Assembly (NCBI GenBank): GCA_039090855.1
Contig: CM076991.1
Location: 104,606,021-104,670,020, forward strand
Reading direction: 5' to 3'
DNA: 64,000 nucleotides
Origin: Macrothele yani
Lineage: Eukaryota > Arthropoda > Arachnida > Araneae > Macrothelidae
Shown here: in pieces, positions 34,150 through 45,975 of the stretch
Numbering within the stretch: the first letter of the stretch is position 1
Layout: each line of letters begins with the position of its first letter
The notes under the pieces: generated by a model
The model's database searches: none
Seen by the model: only the letters and a program-made list of their open reading frames with translations
Told to the model about the DNA's origin: nothing
Translations under genes and position numbers: made by a program

Positions 34150-34733
34150 CCAACCGTAGGTTGAAGAAGTGTATATGCTCCAGCTTTGTTCGTCTGTCTG
34201 TCCGCACGATAACTCGCGTAAAAAGGGTTTGATTTCGATGAAATTTTAGTATGTGGTAGGGAACAACCTGGCAACGAACCCTGTTGAAAATTAACGAAAT
34301 GGGATCAAAGGTCAGGACATAGGACCGGGATCCATTCCATCGCCCTTATGCGTCATTACGTACTTAAAATTGCTTCGATTGCGACAAAACGTTATCATGT
34401 TGTTCCGGAGGTACACTGAACCAATTCTGTTTAATATCATCGAAATGGGGTCAAAGGTCACAGCACACAAGCGATATTTATTCCACAGCCATTGTCCTCA
34501 TAATTTGACTAAGAATACTTCCATTGCAACAAAACTTTAGTATGTTGTTCCGGAGGCACACTAAACCAATTATGTATAATATCATCGAAATAGAGCCAAA
34601 GGTCAGAGCACAGGAGTGAGATTTATTCCACAGCCATTATCCTCATAACTTGAGTAATAACGTCAGTAATGATTTCTGGTATTTTGAAAAGCGTATCATA
34701 ATCAATGCATTGCATGATTTTACTAACTTGTTT
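34150..34733 (-). repeat. Dispersed repeat Z, copy 1
   Basis: Inverse of the plus-strand copies at 59975-60420 and 60730-61340. Shared landmarks are CAACCTACGGTTGGAAAG, a GACGGACAGACAG tract, AAAATTTCATCGAAATCG, GACCCCATTTCG and CATGCAATGCATTGATTATG. The body is made of related submodules of about 130 bp. It encodes nothing I recognise. Confidence 0.85.
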
Positions 34734-34738
34734 CTTTT

Positions 34739-34944
34739 AATTAAAGGTTAAACGACCACCTTGAATAACTCAATGGGCTAAAAGCAGTTGTCCGTCCCTA
34801 ATTTACGGTCACTGGTCCCAGGGAAGGGAGGAGCCCGTGCCGTAAGACAAACACAACGTCCATGCCTCACGGGATTCGAACCCGCACTGTTCTCTGACGA
34901 ATGCTCATAAGCCAGCGATTAGACCACTACGCCACAGGATCGGC
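34739..34944 (-). mobile_element. SINE-A copy, diverged
   Basis: Matches SINE-A from tail (GGTTAAACGACCACC) to head (CCACTACGCCACAGGATCGG). B box reads GGGATTCGAACCCG on this strand. More diverged than the copies at 10.6 and 62.8 kb. It directly follows repeat Z. Confidence 0.85.
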
Positions 34945-36080
34945 GTCAATGTTTTTCACTACCGGCTACAAAAGAATTCGTGGTATTCCGATCCCCTGTA
35001 CCTGGACGCACATACATACGTACATGGATCCGACAAATTACGCCCCTGGTGTAATGCCGCCTTCAACTTTTTATTTGTTCTGGATGCACTGTCTTAAATT
35101 TCTTTTCAGACTTTTGCATTTCTGCTTACGAAAATAGCACTGTACTCGAACAATTTATTTAAAAGAAAATCTCGTGTTTGTTTATCTAAGTCAAATTTTA
35201 GCGTTGTGCCACGCTGACACAATACCTCCCTCCTCCTTAACTTCCTTCCATCCAGCCAGCGACTTTGCCTTGCACTCCTCTTCTAAAAAGCAGTCGTTAA
35301 CCACTTTCTGTACTTTCACTGTCTCGGGGCAATCTCAAGAGCGCTCGTGTAACTTTAGACTCCACTTTCCTTGTCAGAATCCCCAATTTTGTAAAGAAGA
35401 CAAACAGCAGAGCAATTAGTAATTACCACCCTCAGTGAATTCCTATCCACTCTCCTCATTCGCCCCCTGCCCATACAAACATGAAAAAGAGAATTAAACT
35501 AAGGACTTGGAAGAGTGGAGAACAATTCAATTTTCATGGCCCTAGGGATGCTATTTAGATAACATTTCTATGCATGCGTAAACAACGTACTTCCTAAGGG
35601 AAACTACATAGGGCTACATTAAGTAAAACTCGAGACTTATTATTACTTGGAGAGTCCAGATAATATTTTAAAATTAAGTATATTGAAAATGACACATTTT
35701 GAACTAGGTGGGCGGCAGGGTGGGGAAGACAAATTTCACCCCCTTGGAGTCTGTCTTCCCGCAGGGTGGAGAAGACAGACTCACACCCCTTGGCGACGTA
35801 CCTACCGCCTTGTGAGAACTTGTTTGGTGAGGCAGTAAATTTTGGGCACCATTAGCTTCAGGTGCATCTGTCACTTAAAGAGTTAAAGCGAAAGTTAGTT
35901 TTTGTTTTTAATTTTTCTTAACTTGTTTCAAATTTCAAACAATTCACATTCATGCTATCATTTTCCTTAACTTGGGTAATTATCGTGCACAAGAAAGATT
36001 TTTTGATACCTGATAACCACTAGGTGCTTAGGACACTTTTACGATTTTCTGTTCAAAAGACAAGGCTGACACTTATCCAC
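34945..36080. other. Unassigned stretch
   Basis: Contains a short local duplication around 35720-35800 (GGTGGGGAAGACAAATTTCAC and GGTGGAGAAGACAGACTCAC). No gene, SINE or transposon end is recognised. Confidence 0.3.
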
Positions 36081-36089
36081 AAAGAACAC

Positions 36090-37590
36090 GGCTACGGGAA
36101 AAGTGCCCACAGAAAAGCTGCCGAAAAGTGAAACGAGATTAGCATATGCACTCGCAGCTTCCTGTGGCTACGTAGCCCCATTTTCAGCATAATTCAATGT
36201 ACTGGGTGTCGTGACCCATTACTCTCGTCACCAGCATTCAAGTTACCAGCGAGTTCCGCCTCAGTATCTCTTTTGTTGGCTCGTACCATACGGGATTGTC
36301 TTTGTGTGTATTGTGACCCATTACTCTCGTCACCAGCATTCAAATTACCGGAGCTTGCGCCTCATTATCCCTTCTGTTGGCTTGTACCATGCGGGATTGT
36401 CTTTGTGTCTGTGGTGACCCATTACTCTCGTCCCCAGCATTCAAGTTACCGGCGAGTTGCGCCTCAGTATCCCTTTTGTTGGCTCGTACCATACGGGATT
36501 GTCTTTGTGTGTGTTGTGTCCCATTACTTTCGTCACCAGCATTCAAATTACCGGAGGTTGCGCCTCAGTATCCCTTCGGTTGGCTCGTAACATACTGGAT
36601 TGTCTTTGTGTCTGTTGTGACCCATTACTCTCGTCTTCGGCATTCAAGTTACCAGCGAGTTGCGTCTCAGAATCCTATCTGTTGGCGCGTACCATACGGG
36701 ATTGTCTTTGTGTGTGTGTTGCGTCCCATTACTCTCGTCACCAGCATTCAAATCACCGGCGAGTTGCGCCTCAGTATCCCTTTTGTTGGCTCGTACCATA
36801 CGGGATTGTCTTTGTGTGTGTTTTGTGTCCCATTACTCTCGTCACCAGCATTCAAATTACCGGCGAGTTGAGCCTCCGTATCCCTTCTGTTGGCTGGTAC
36901 CATACGGGATTGTCTTTGTTTGTGTTGAGACCTATTACTCTCGTCACCAGCATTCAAATTACCGGCGAGTTGCGCCTCAGTATCCCTTTTGTTGGCTCGT
37001 ACCATACGGGATTGCCTTTGTTTGTGTTGAGACCTATTACTCTCGTCACCAGCATTCAAATTACCGGCGAGTTGTGCCTCAGTATCCCTTTTGTTGGCTC
37101 GTACCATACGGGATTGTTTTTGTGTGTGTGTTGTGCCCCATTACTTTCGTCACCAGCATTCAAATTACCGGAGGTTGCGGCTTCGTATACCTTCTGTTGG
37201 CTGGTACCATACGGGATTGTCTTTGTTTGTGTTGAGACCTATTACTCTCGTCACTAGCATTCAAATTACCGGCGAGTTGCGCGTCAGTATCCCTTCTATT
37301 GGTTAGTTCCAAACAAGATAGTCTTTGCTTTTTTCTGGCATCGATGAGCTGTGGTTGACCCACACGTTGCCGGTGGTTCGTTGTTTTCCTTCTCGGGCCA
37401 TTTATAGGAGGTACTAACCACCGCTGACCGTCAGCCCTCCATAAATCTTGCCATTTCCGAAATGCTGTGACCCAGTCGTCTCGATATTACAATTTGGCCT
37501 TTGTCAAACTCTTCTGAGTCAGCTGCTTTTCCCATCTGAGGGACAAGAATATCAATGATTTAAAAAGAGCTTAATACGGTGTTATTTATA
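36090..37590 (-). pseudogene. Tc1-like transposase relic, family A, with an internal coding-repeat array
   Basis: Read on the minus strand from about 37590: MGRR-like N terminus with frame breaks, RADGQRWLVPP, QPQLIDARKKQR (the linker between the two helix-turn-helix domains), NRRDTDAQLAGNLNASDESN (second HTH), then eleven tandem copies of the same HTH segment, and after the last copy the original continuation HPVHxIMLKMGLRS. The catalytic domain is not recognisable beyond 36090. The single-copy form at 1740-1830 shows the pre-duplication state. Confidence 0.8.
36195..37325. repeat. 101-104-bp tandem array from transposase coding sequence, about 11 copies
   Basis: CGGGATTGTCTTTG or a close variant recurs at 36291, 36392, 36494, 36595, 36697, 36801, 36905, 37007, 37109 and 37212. 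The common spacing, 102 bp, equals 34 codons and spells RANKRDTEAQLAGNLNAGDE on the minus strand. One- to two-base changes in a GT run shift the frame in some units. Long frames on the plus strand (up to 266 codons) are a by-product of the repeat. Confidence 0.95.
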
Positions 37591-37696
37591 CCGTTTCATT
37601 CCATTAATCATGGCCTTCACACGACCCATCGTTCCCTTGCAGTTGATTCGATTTGCATGAGACGCGCTGGTTTTAATGCTTTGGCTCTAGAGTGTA

Positions 37697-38921
37697 CACC
37701 GGTGAGTCATTACACTATGACCATCTACCTAAATAAGATGTAGGACCCCATTTAGCCCGCAAAACCGCGGCCACTCGGCGAGGCATCGATTCGATGAGGT
37801 GGCGATAGGCATCCTGGGGTAACTGATACTATGATCTCAACAGCAGGTCCTCCAGTTCCGACACATTTCGGGGTGGTAGTGATTTAACGCGAACCCGCTT
37901 TTCCAAGTCGAACCACAAATGTTCGATTGGGTTCATGTCAGATGAGTTTGGAGGCCAGGGTATTAACAGAAAGTCACCAGCATGTTCTTCGAACCACTCC
38001 TGGACGATTCTGGCAGTGTGGCATGGCTCATTATCCTGCTGGTAATGGCCATCACCAGCAGGGAACAAACACAGTTGCCATGAATGAGTGAACTTGGTCC
38101 GCAACGATGTTCAGATACCTGACAGCTGTCAGGGATTGTGCTATTGGGATAATTGGGCCTGAAAGGTCTCAAGAAAACATCGCCCACAGCATAACACCGC
38201 CGCCGGCCTGTTTCCACCCAACAGCGCATCCAGGTGCCATAGCCTCCGTTGGTAATCGGCGTATCAGCTCTCGGCTGTCTACGTGATGCTCCAGGAATAT
38301 TAGGAATATTGATTCGTCAGACCAGGCCACTGTCTTCCAGTCATCCACGGTCCAACCCTTGATGATCTTGGGCACATTTCATGTGTTGCTATCGACGACG
38401 TGTAGTGAGAATGTAGACCCGGCTGGATCTTCGGCTACCCAGGCCCATGCGCAGAAAGTTGTGAGGAACTGTATGCTGTGACACATGGCCCTGATCACCA
38501 CTGTTGTAGCTGCGGTTTTTTTGTCGCACTGTGGCTTTGCGGTCGTTGTAAAAAATGCGCGACCGTCTCCTCTCCCCAGTGAGCGGCGGACGACACACGG
38601 CTGGACGATGGTTCGTTGTTTGGCCATCTGTGCCCCAATTTTGATACGTACTCACTCCAATGGCACGTGAACAACTCACAAGAAACGCCGTTCCCGAGAT
38701 TGTAGTTCCGAGCCGCTTTGTCACCACAATTCGTCCTTTATGAAACTCCGATAAATCGGCAGCTTTTCCGATTCTGACTGGGAATACTCTACTAACCGAA
38801 AGCCGTTCCTCGGGTTGTATATATATACTACTCTATCAACTTCACCTGCGCCACCGTTCGGTTTCCAGGTGCTCTCGTTTCTCTAGGCTGAGGGTGGTCC
38901 TAATGTAATGGCTCATTGGTG
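37697..38921 (-). mobile_element. Tc1-like transposon, family C
   Basis: A 1,225-bp element. Ends are CACCGGTGAGTCATTACACT at 37697 and its counterpart AATGTAATGGCTCATTGGTG ending at 38921; about 27 of 31 terminal bases agree. TA flanks at 37695-37696 and 38922-38923. Confidence 0.92.
37715..38772 (-). pseudogene. Tc1-like transposase, family C, broken
   Basis: The frame starts at 38772 with GKAADLSEFHKGRIV, but the initiator reads ATC. HTH regions follow (VTKRLGTTISGTAFLVSCSR; QTTNHRPAVCRP), then VDDWKTVAWSDESIF (first catalytic Asp), AMAPGCAVGWKQAGGGVMLW, YQQDNEPCHTARIVQEWFEE (second Asp) and SDMNPIEHLWF (Glu). The C terminus GPTSYLGRWS and its stop lie at 37715, inside the terminal repeat. 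Three or more frameshifts separate these blocks (near 38110, 38165 and 38380). By my count 36 residues lie between the second Asp and the Glu. Confidence 0.9.
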
Positions 38922-38923
38922 TA

Positions 38924-39405
38924 TGTTAATATCAGCTAACATCTCAAAACAGTGACATGGTAACACAACTAGGAAAGCAGACAGTATTTTGGCTGTCTTT
39001 AGTAAATTAACTTCATTCGAAGAGCTGAGACCACACTAGCTGACTACCTACCCACCATTATAGAAGTGAAGCTCACTCCTTCCATTGCTCCATATAGTAC
39101 GGACAAACTTTCAAGCAGACACTAACGCATACGCTGTGGACAGGAAGTTTTAAATCAGGGTACAGCCACAAACGACTCCTCCGCTTGAGCTTTTTTTTCT
39201 TCAAAGGTTTGAAACTGACTCCCCAAGTAAAAAGGGCCCAATTAACAACTTCTTGCGTCGTGGAACACAAACAATGAAACTATTTTCTGCCAAAGTGCAG
39301 ATAAAAGGAATTGGAAGTAAATATCAATGGTCCAGATTTGAACATCGGACGGGGTAGAACGATTATCCTAGGCTTGACAGTTGTGCTGTGAGCTAGGAAT
39401 GGTAC
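38924..39405. other. Unassigned stretch
   Basis: No gene or repeat copy recognised. A 65-codon minus-strand frame at 39073-39270 lacks a domain. Confidence 0.25.
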
Positions 39406-39412
39406 CTCGGGA

Positions 39413-40840
39413 TTGGAAGGATGCTACTATTTTTTCCCTTGTATAAGGGAAAAGGTGATCATACTGAATGCAAGAACTATCGTGGTATTAGCCTACTAAG
39501 TGTGCCAGGGAAAGTATTTGGTAAGGTTGTTAATGAAAAAGTTCATGGTCTTACATCAGAGAAAGTGTAGGATGTTCAGCGTGGTTTTATGCCTGGTAAA
39601 GGCTGCACTAACCAAATTTTTCCATTACGCGTGATGATTGAAAAGTATCTGGCTGTTGGTAAGAAAGTTTTTGCTGCCTTCATAGATTTAGAGAAAGCTT
39701 ACGACCGAGTAAATAGGACACTTTTGTAGAAGGTATTGAATGAATATGGTGTTACTGGGAATAGCCATGTATGCTGGTGGTAGAGCTTGTGTACGAGTGA
39801 ATAGTGTTTTATCAGAATGGTTTTATATTGGTGCAGGAGTCAGACAAGGTTGTATAATGTCACCATGGCTGTTTAATATATTTATGGATGCGTGCATGCG
39901 TGATGCTAAAGTAGATAATAGTGGTTTATGTCTTGGTGATGTCCGTGTGCGCAGATTGCTGTACGCTGATGACACTGTCTTGTTGGCAGAGAGCAAAAAT
40001 GATTTGCAGAATATGTTGTCCCGGATGTACGAAGTTTGCATGAAATTCAAACTGAGTATAAATAAGGGAAAGCCAGAGTTATGGTATTTGAGAGAGGAAC
40101 TCGTAGCACTGAATGTAATGCAAGTATAAATGGCACTGTGATTGACCAGGTGAGTGAGTTTGTGTATTTAGGAAGCATGTTTGACAGAGAGAACAGATTG
40201 GATGGTGAAATCAGTAGCCGAGTGAATTCTTCATTGGAAGTCATAGCTGCTCTGGGAGGTTTTCACAGGAATGATGGGTTCTCAATAGAGTCTCGCATGG
40301 CTATGTATGAAAGTGTAATTGTTCCGACTCTGATGTATGGTAGTGAAACCTGGGTACTACAGAAGAAACATAGAAGTCGTTTGTGTGCTGGAGAAATGCG
40401 TTACTTACGGGGGATTTGTGGCAAGACACGGTCTGATTGTGTGAGGAATGAAGATGTGTTTCAGTTGTGTGATGTGAAGCAAAATGTTGTTAGCAAGGTG
40501 GAGAATAATATGCTTCGGTGGTTTGGTCATGTTGAAAGAATGCGTGATGAGATGCTTACTAAGAAAATCTTTTAACCCAAGTGGCAGGAAGGAAAGGCAG
40601 AGGAAGGCCAAGGAAGACATAGGTGGATCAGATTATGGAGTGTCTGCATGACAAAAAGATTATAAGTATGAAGTATAAAAGATCTTGTGTACGGCGTATA
40701 ATGGATATCAGTGAAGCCCGAGTTGTATGTCAAGATCGCTGTAAATGGTTAAGTTTGATACGAAAACAGTAAGTAAAAGTATCTGGCAGTTTGTATTTCA
40801 TTTTGGAGCTAACCTCTGAATCTCAGAGAACAGCTTAGAG

Positions 40841-40860
<20 letters not shown>
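39413..40860 (+). pseudogene. Non-LTR retrotransposon reverse transcriptase, 5' truncated
   Basis: Begins within RT domain 1-2 (LYKGKGDHTECKNYRGISLL, VPGKVFGKVVNEKVHG), then QRGFMPGKGCTNQIF, FAAFIDLEKAYDRVN (first catalytic Asp), a frameshift near 39740, then GVRQGCIMSPWLFNIFMD and VRRLLYADDTVLLAES (catalytic Asp pair) and a C-terminal tail VSEFVYLGSMF, YGSETWVLQK, WFGHVERM. Stops at about 39569 and 39727 and frameshifts near 39740 and 40080 kill the gene. No endonuclease lies upstream. A run of ATGT repeats at 40843-40879 forms the 3' tail. The VRQGC-MSPWLFN-F-D variant and microsatellite tail suggest an RTE-like clade. Confidence 0.88.
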
Positions 40861-40871
<11 letters not shown>

Positions 40872-40910
40872 TGTATGTATACAGCACAGCAAAGAAGAGA
40901 AGCTGCCCCG

Positions 40911-41115
40911 GTGGCGCAGTTGTCTAAGCGATGGCTTCTGATCATTCGTCCGAAAGGGGTGAGGGTTTGAATCCCGGTGAGATATGGATGTATTTGTATT
41001 ACGGCACTGGTTCTCTCCCTTCCCTGGAACCAGTGACCCTAAATTAGGGACCGGGCGACTGGACTGCTTATGGCCCATTAATTGCTCACGGTGGTCGTTA
41101 AACCTGCGATCAGAA
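40911..41115 (+). mobile_element. SINE-A copy (plus strand)
   Basis: Head CTGCCCCGGTGGCGCAGTTG with A box, B box GGGTTTGAATCCCGG, body TTACGGCACTGGTTCTCTCC and end GGTGGTCGTTAAACC. Directly follows the LINE tail. Confidence 0.92.
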
Positions 41116-42499
41116 GAAAAAAGAAGGGAACGGAATGCGCAATTTAGGCGGGATAATAAATGGAAACTCCATGTGCCTCCGCTGCAAGCATTAAGTAACA
41201 AATATTTATCCATAGAAATATTACCCCCATTCAGAGAAATTAAAAAGTTATACGAGAATTAATTCAGCTGGTTCTAATCCATTTTTTCGTTCTTCCCTGC
41301 TTCTAAAACGTAAGGAATCTGCAATTCTTCTGATGCCACTTCGTGCCTATGTAATCACAATTTAGTCTGTTAGCGTCCGCTCAAAGGTAAGTAAACCACG
41401 CCAATAATTCACTCTGAATAGCATTTTTTTCTGTGAGGACGAGCATCACACCTTTTCTTAGACGCATTTAGAATTCATGGCTCGATAAAGTTTCTTTTAG
41501 CAAATTATTTCATTCGAAAGAAGGCAAGTTTTCCCAAAATAAATGTGAAAATTTCGAGACTTTTTGTCATTATTAAATTAGGTGAAAAGTATTGACTTTG
41601 CATGCTGGATTATTTCGTCAGAGTCATTAATTAACGTTTAATTGATAAAAGCATTTTAATTTTTGTACTTATCTGTTTACTACACAATTTTAACAGCGAA
41701 TGCGTTCTTCAAAAATCAAAAAGAAAAAGGAAGCGTAACTTCTGTTTAAGCATCGAGTAACTTCTTCTGCAACAATTGAAGGGTCTGCGTAATAAATTGT
41801 GTAATGACAGCAATGTGACTGTATCAAGATGGGAATTATAATTGCATGTTTTTAATTTTTTTTTCTGGATTGTAGTCTCGAAATAAAAACACATCCTCAT
41901 TAATCATTCGCTTCCTCGTGAACAGGACAAGAGGAAAAGCAGAAAAAGAAAAAAAAAAGCGAAACATGTAAAAAAACTGTTCTGCTCGCCACAAGCAATT
42001 TATCCACCCACCACAAAATTTTTCCTTCTTTTGTTGATGCTTAATTTTAAGTAAAGTGTCTTTTTTTGCAGAGTTAGGGTAATTGATTTTTCTACGAAAA
42101 CGAGTTGTTTAATCAATGGGAAGCATGATTAAGTGGCCGGAATTTTCATTTTATTCACACAGATTTCAAAGATTTTCAGAAAAAGAAAGGTCAGCTCACG
42201 TTGAAAAAAAAAAAAGAGTTAAAGAAAGCAATTAAGGTCTTGCCAGTGCAAAGTAGACATTCGAAGATGCATTTTTTTCTACAGTGATTTTAATTGCTGA
42301 AAATATAAGTGGACGTACCAAGCATGATTTTTATCAGAACTAGTTATTTCCTTATAATTTTAAACACTGCAGGGTGTGCCGTTCGATGAAAGAGGAAAAG
42401 CGTTTTATTTAAATATCAACTTGCGCGTCTTTTATGTTACTCTATTAAACACATTCCGCATAGATCGAGAAATTAAATTTACATATGTGTTTGGGCTAA
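41116..42499. other. AT-rich interval, nothing recognised
   Basis: No transposon ends, SINE or coding domain. Short A runs occur at about 41950 and 42205. Confidence 0.3.
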
Positions 42500-43060
42500 T
42501 TTGTTTTGTTTACCGCTCGCAGTCGTTGTAGCTTTTATATGTGATTATACTGAATTCAATTCTGTATGGATGAAAAATATTTAAATTTCTTTGTAGCATA
42601 TTTTTTATCTGGTTTTATTTTTTCCCCCGAAAGTGTTGAATATTAAAAGAATCAGTTGTGACAATTAAAATCTCAAAAGCTTTAATTTTCTGATGAAAAT
42701 TTGGATGGTCGATTTAAAGCAAAAAAGATAGGAAAATCTAAGTTTTAAATTCTTACAAATGAAATTTTCTTAAGGTCAAAAACCAATCTTTCTTTCAGTA
42801 GAACATCACTTAACACAGCTTTGCGTAGATGCTATCATGTCATCATACAGTATTTCCCGTTTATGGTTTACAAACCCTCTTGTCATTTCTCTCTGTCTCT
42901 TTCTCTCCCTCTCTATTTCTTTTTCCGAAGGTATTTAATATTAAAAACACGGCTGTACCCGAATTAAAACTTTTTGAAGCTTTATCCTTCTGAACAAAAG
43001 TGGCATGGGTGGTTCAAAAAAAAAAATGATCAGTTGCTTATGTCGTATATTCTAATTTAA
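42500..43060 (+). repeat. Dispersed repeat W, two partial units
   Basis: TTGTAGCTTTTATATGTG, ATTAAAAGAATCAGTTGTGA and TTTAATTTTCTGA-AAAA at 42530-42770 recur in shorter form at 42930-43040 and again at 47565-47840. The function and full boundaries are not clear. Confidence 0.65.
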
Positions 43061-43143
43061 CTTTCAATTTGAGTTCATTTCTCCATGTGAATTTTGAGTT
43101 TGTTTTCTTTAAGCGTTTCAACCTGAACGTTATATTTTCTCAC

Positions 43144-44480
43144 TCACCGAATGTTATTTGGCAACAATCTTGAGGTCAGGTCTGAATGGCGTGTGCATGT
43201 TTTGACCAGATACGAACTATGTACAGTGGTTGTAAAGAACAATGCTAACACCTCGGAAAAGAAGGTTTTACGTACCTCGTAGGGTGTGGGACCATCTTTG
43301 GCATTCAAAACAACCTGAATCTTCCTTGGAATGGACGCATGCAAATCCTGGATAGTGGTTTGAGGGATGTTACAACATTCTTCATGAAGAAATTGCTTCA
43401 GGTCTTTGAGAGATGCTAGAGGAGGAAAACGGGATCTTATTCTGTTTTCCAACAAAGACCACAGTGGATAGATGATATTAAAGTTTGGTGATTGGAGAGG
43501 CCAAGGCAGATGTGAAAGTTCGTCCTCGTGTTCCTCAAACCATGATTGGACATTCCGAGCACTGTGAATTGGGGCGTAATCATCTTGATAGATGGCATTG
43601 TCCTGCAGGAACAATGCCTGAGCCGTTGGATGGGTTTGGTCGGCCAAAAATGGTTTCGTACGCTCTGCCAGTTGTCCATCCCTTTATGGTGATCAGGACG
43701 CCTGCTGAAAATTACGATACGACCGCCCACAGAATGACAAAACCACCAGCATGCTGCACTGTTGCGAGCAGACAGTCTGGGTTGTACGCTTCTGACGGTG
43801 TTCTCCACACATTAACACGTCCTGCGCTGGGGAACAGTGTGAATGTGGTTTCATCCGAGCACATTACACCTTTCCATGCATCGGCAGTCCACTTTGTATG
43901 CTTCTGACACTTCTGCCGTCGCCGTTGTGCATTCACCCAGGTCACCAGGGTTTTGCAATAGCAGCTCTGCCATGAATATCTTCTTTATGAAGTTCCCTGC
44001 GCAAAATTTGCTTTGATGCGACGCAAATTGAGCTCTGTACTAATTTTCGGTGCCGTGGTCTTCTTATTACGGGAGATTATCCACTTCTAATGCTCTCCTG
44101 TCTCTATTAGTAGGGCCGTTTTCCGACCGCTCTTGTGTTTCGCAGACGAGGTTTTGCCACGAACTCCGTATGCTGTAATGACGCTAGACACAGTAACTAT
44201 CGATACCCCCACTACCCTGGTGACTGTTGTCACGGAGACACCAACTAGCTGACCAGCAACAATTAGCTCTCTTTCGAAGTCCGTTGGGTAGTTCAAAGCT
44301 ATTACAACCAAAACGTGGTGGGCACATTTACGTATTGCGACGTACCCGGCTGCATTAGGAGTCACGTCTCTGAGCATGGTGTTCACATTATTCAGTACAA
44401 CACCCGGTACATAATCCGTGGAGCTAACAATGTTAAAAGTGGGTAGATTAGTCTTGCGTTGTATTCTATACCGTCGACCA
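43144..44480 (-). pseudogene. Tc1-like transposase, family D, catalytic Glu lost
   Basis: Minus-strand pieces in order: an N-terminal HTH (RELIVAGQLVGVSVTTVTRV, 44.1-44.39 kb), a second HTH tail, ADAWKGVMCSDETTFTLF (first catalytic Asp, about 43.85 kb), QHAGGFVILWAVVS, a broken middle, then DYAPIHSARNVQSWFEEHED (second Asp) and SPNFNIIYPLWSLLE, where the family glutamate is replaced by Tyr. The end RKIQVVLNAKDGPTPY and a carry-over tail follow. At least three frame changes. No clear terminal repeats were found. Length fits a 340-residue Tc1 protein. Confidence 0.85.
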
Positions 44481-44699
44481 GATCAGCTACACTACGGTAT
44501 GGGAAAATTGTAACGCTATAAAGGACTGCTGGCATTAACTTGAAACTTACATGATATGTACAACAGGGTTGGGCATGCAAATGATTAAAATGCCAGTGAA
44601 AAATGCGCATGCGGTTTCGGAGCAGCGCGCTTTGAGCTGTCCTTTCTTGGGTATAAAGAGCTCGCTCAAACGAGATGTTGTAATCAGTTAAGAGCCGAC

Positions 44700-45850
44700 A
44701 TGGAGTCGAAAGAGTGTTTCTTGTGTCTCACTACACCCCGTCGCCGAAGAAAAGGTCACATCACGAACACCTGATGGATTTTGAGCGAGGAAGAATTGTT
44801 GGGGCGAGAAAAGCTGGATTTTCCTACCGCGAAATTGCCACTAGTACGGACGAAACGCCGGTACACTGATGTGAACCTGGCGTCAATACACTGATGTGAA
44901 CCTGGCGTTAGTACACTGAGGTGAACCTGACGTCAGTACACTGATGTGAACCTGGCGTCAGTGCAGAGATGAGGCTCAGACGCACAGTAATCCGGGAAAT
45001 AGACCGTAAAATCTGACGGCTTCGCAGGATGAGAGACACCTCTACCGTATAGCAGTGGCCGATTGCACAGCGACATCCACGGTGTTAGCGAAGCAGTGGA
45101 GTACAGTCACAGATCAGGCTTTGTCCACCAACACAGTTTGACGTTGTCTGCTTAACACAAGACTGGTCACTAGGAGTCCACTTCTGCACATTCCTTTGAC
45201 CATCAACCACATACTCCTCAGGTTGCAGTGGGGTCTCCAACGCAGACGCTGAAGAGCTGATTGGCAACATGTCGTGTTTTCTGACGAGTCACGATTCAAC
45301 TCAATTCACCATGATGGTTGCATACGTGTTCGAAGGCTTGTGGTGAATGGCACCTTGTGTGCGTGCATTTTGCAGCGTCATACCAGCCCAACGCCAAACG
45401 TCATCGTTTGGGGGGCTATTGGGTTCAATTTTCAATCTCACCTCATACCAATTGAGGGAACCCTCAAATGCCTGCGATACATCAGGGATGTTTTAGAGGC
45501 GCAAGTGATTACTCTTCGTTCAGAGTTGTCCTGGAGCTATATTCCAGCAGGACAATGATCGATCGCATGTGGCCCGGAATGTCCAATACCTCCTCCATAC
45601 ACGACAGATACAGCTTCTTCCCTAGCCTGCACGTCGCCGGATATGTTCCCGGTCGAACATGTCTGGGAATTAGTAGCTAAACGATTGTCTCCCCAAGCGC
45701 CTCCGCAAGTCACCGCAAATGAACTCTGGTCTCGAGTAGAAGCATCCTCCAGGACGATATCAAAAACCTCTTCCATTCAACGCCGCGCCTTGTAGAGGCT
45801 GTTATTGGTGCTCGAAGTGGCTTCACACTATACTGAGTGTTGAATCCAAA
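44700..45850 (+). pseudogene. Tc1-like transposase, family E, with a 25-bp coding repeat
   Basis: The N terminus HLMDFERGRIVGARKAGFSY, REIATSTDETPVH is the first HTH. Four 25-bp units follow (44861-44960). Then RLRRTVIREIDRKI, a second HTH with stops, HVVFSDESRFNSIHHDGCIR (first catalytic Asp), TSPTPNVIVWGAIGF, and in another frame FQQDNDRSHVARNVQYLLHT (second Asp). The glutamate region is unreadable because of frameshifts. The right flank (about 45935-45975) holds a possible terminal repeat GTTGCGATTTTTGGAAAC; no left partner was found. Confidence 0.8.
44861..44960. repeat. 25-bp tandem repeat, four copies
   Basis: Unit GTACACTGATGTGAACCTGG plus CGTCA, repeated four times with one to three changes per copy. 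It lies in the HTH coding region of a Tc1 transposase, where the unrepeated sequence would encode a VHRC-type helix, and 25 is not a multiple of three. Confidence 0.93.
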
Positions 45851-45975
45851 TGGTATTGTACAGCTCTACAAATGTAATCATTGATCTCCTATAACATGAG
45901 AAATCTGTGAAATAATTTTCATTTGGATATCGCGATTCCTTCTTAGTGTTGCGATTTTTGGAAACAGGAGTGTAT

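Noticed and set aside
34150..34733. Gene fragment read from GACCTTTGACC-type blocks
   Set aside because: No open frame; three copies with variable submodules show that it is a dispersed repeat.
36457..37257. 266-codon plus-strand frame and neighbouring 191- and 164-codon frames
   Set aside because: They run through the tandem 102-bp array on the strand opposite to the transposase and repeat the same peptide; they are by-products of the array.
40984..41262. 92-codon plus-strand protein
   Set aside because: It is a translation of SINE-A and its flank.
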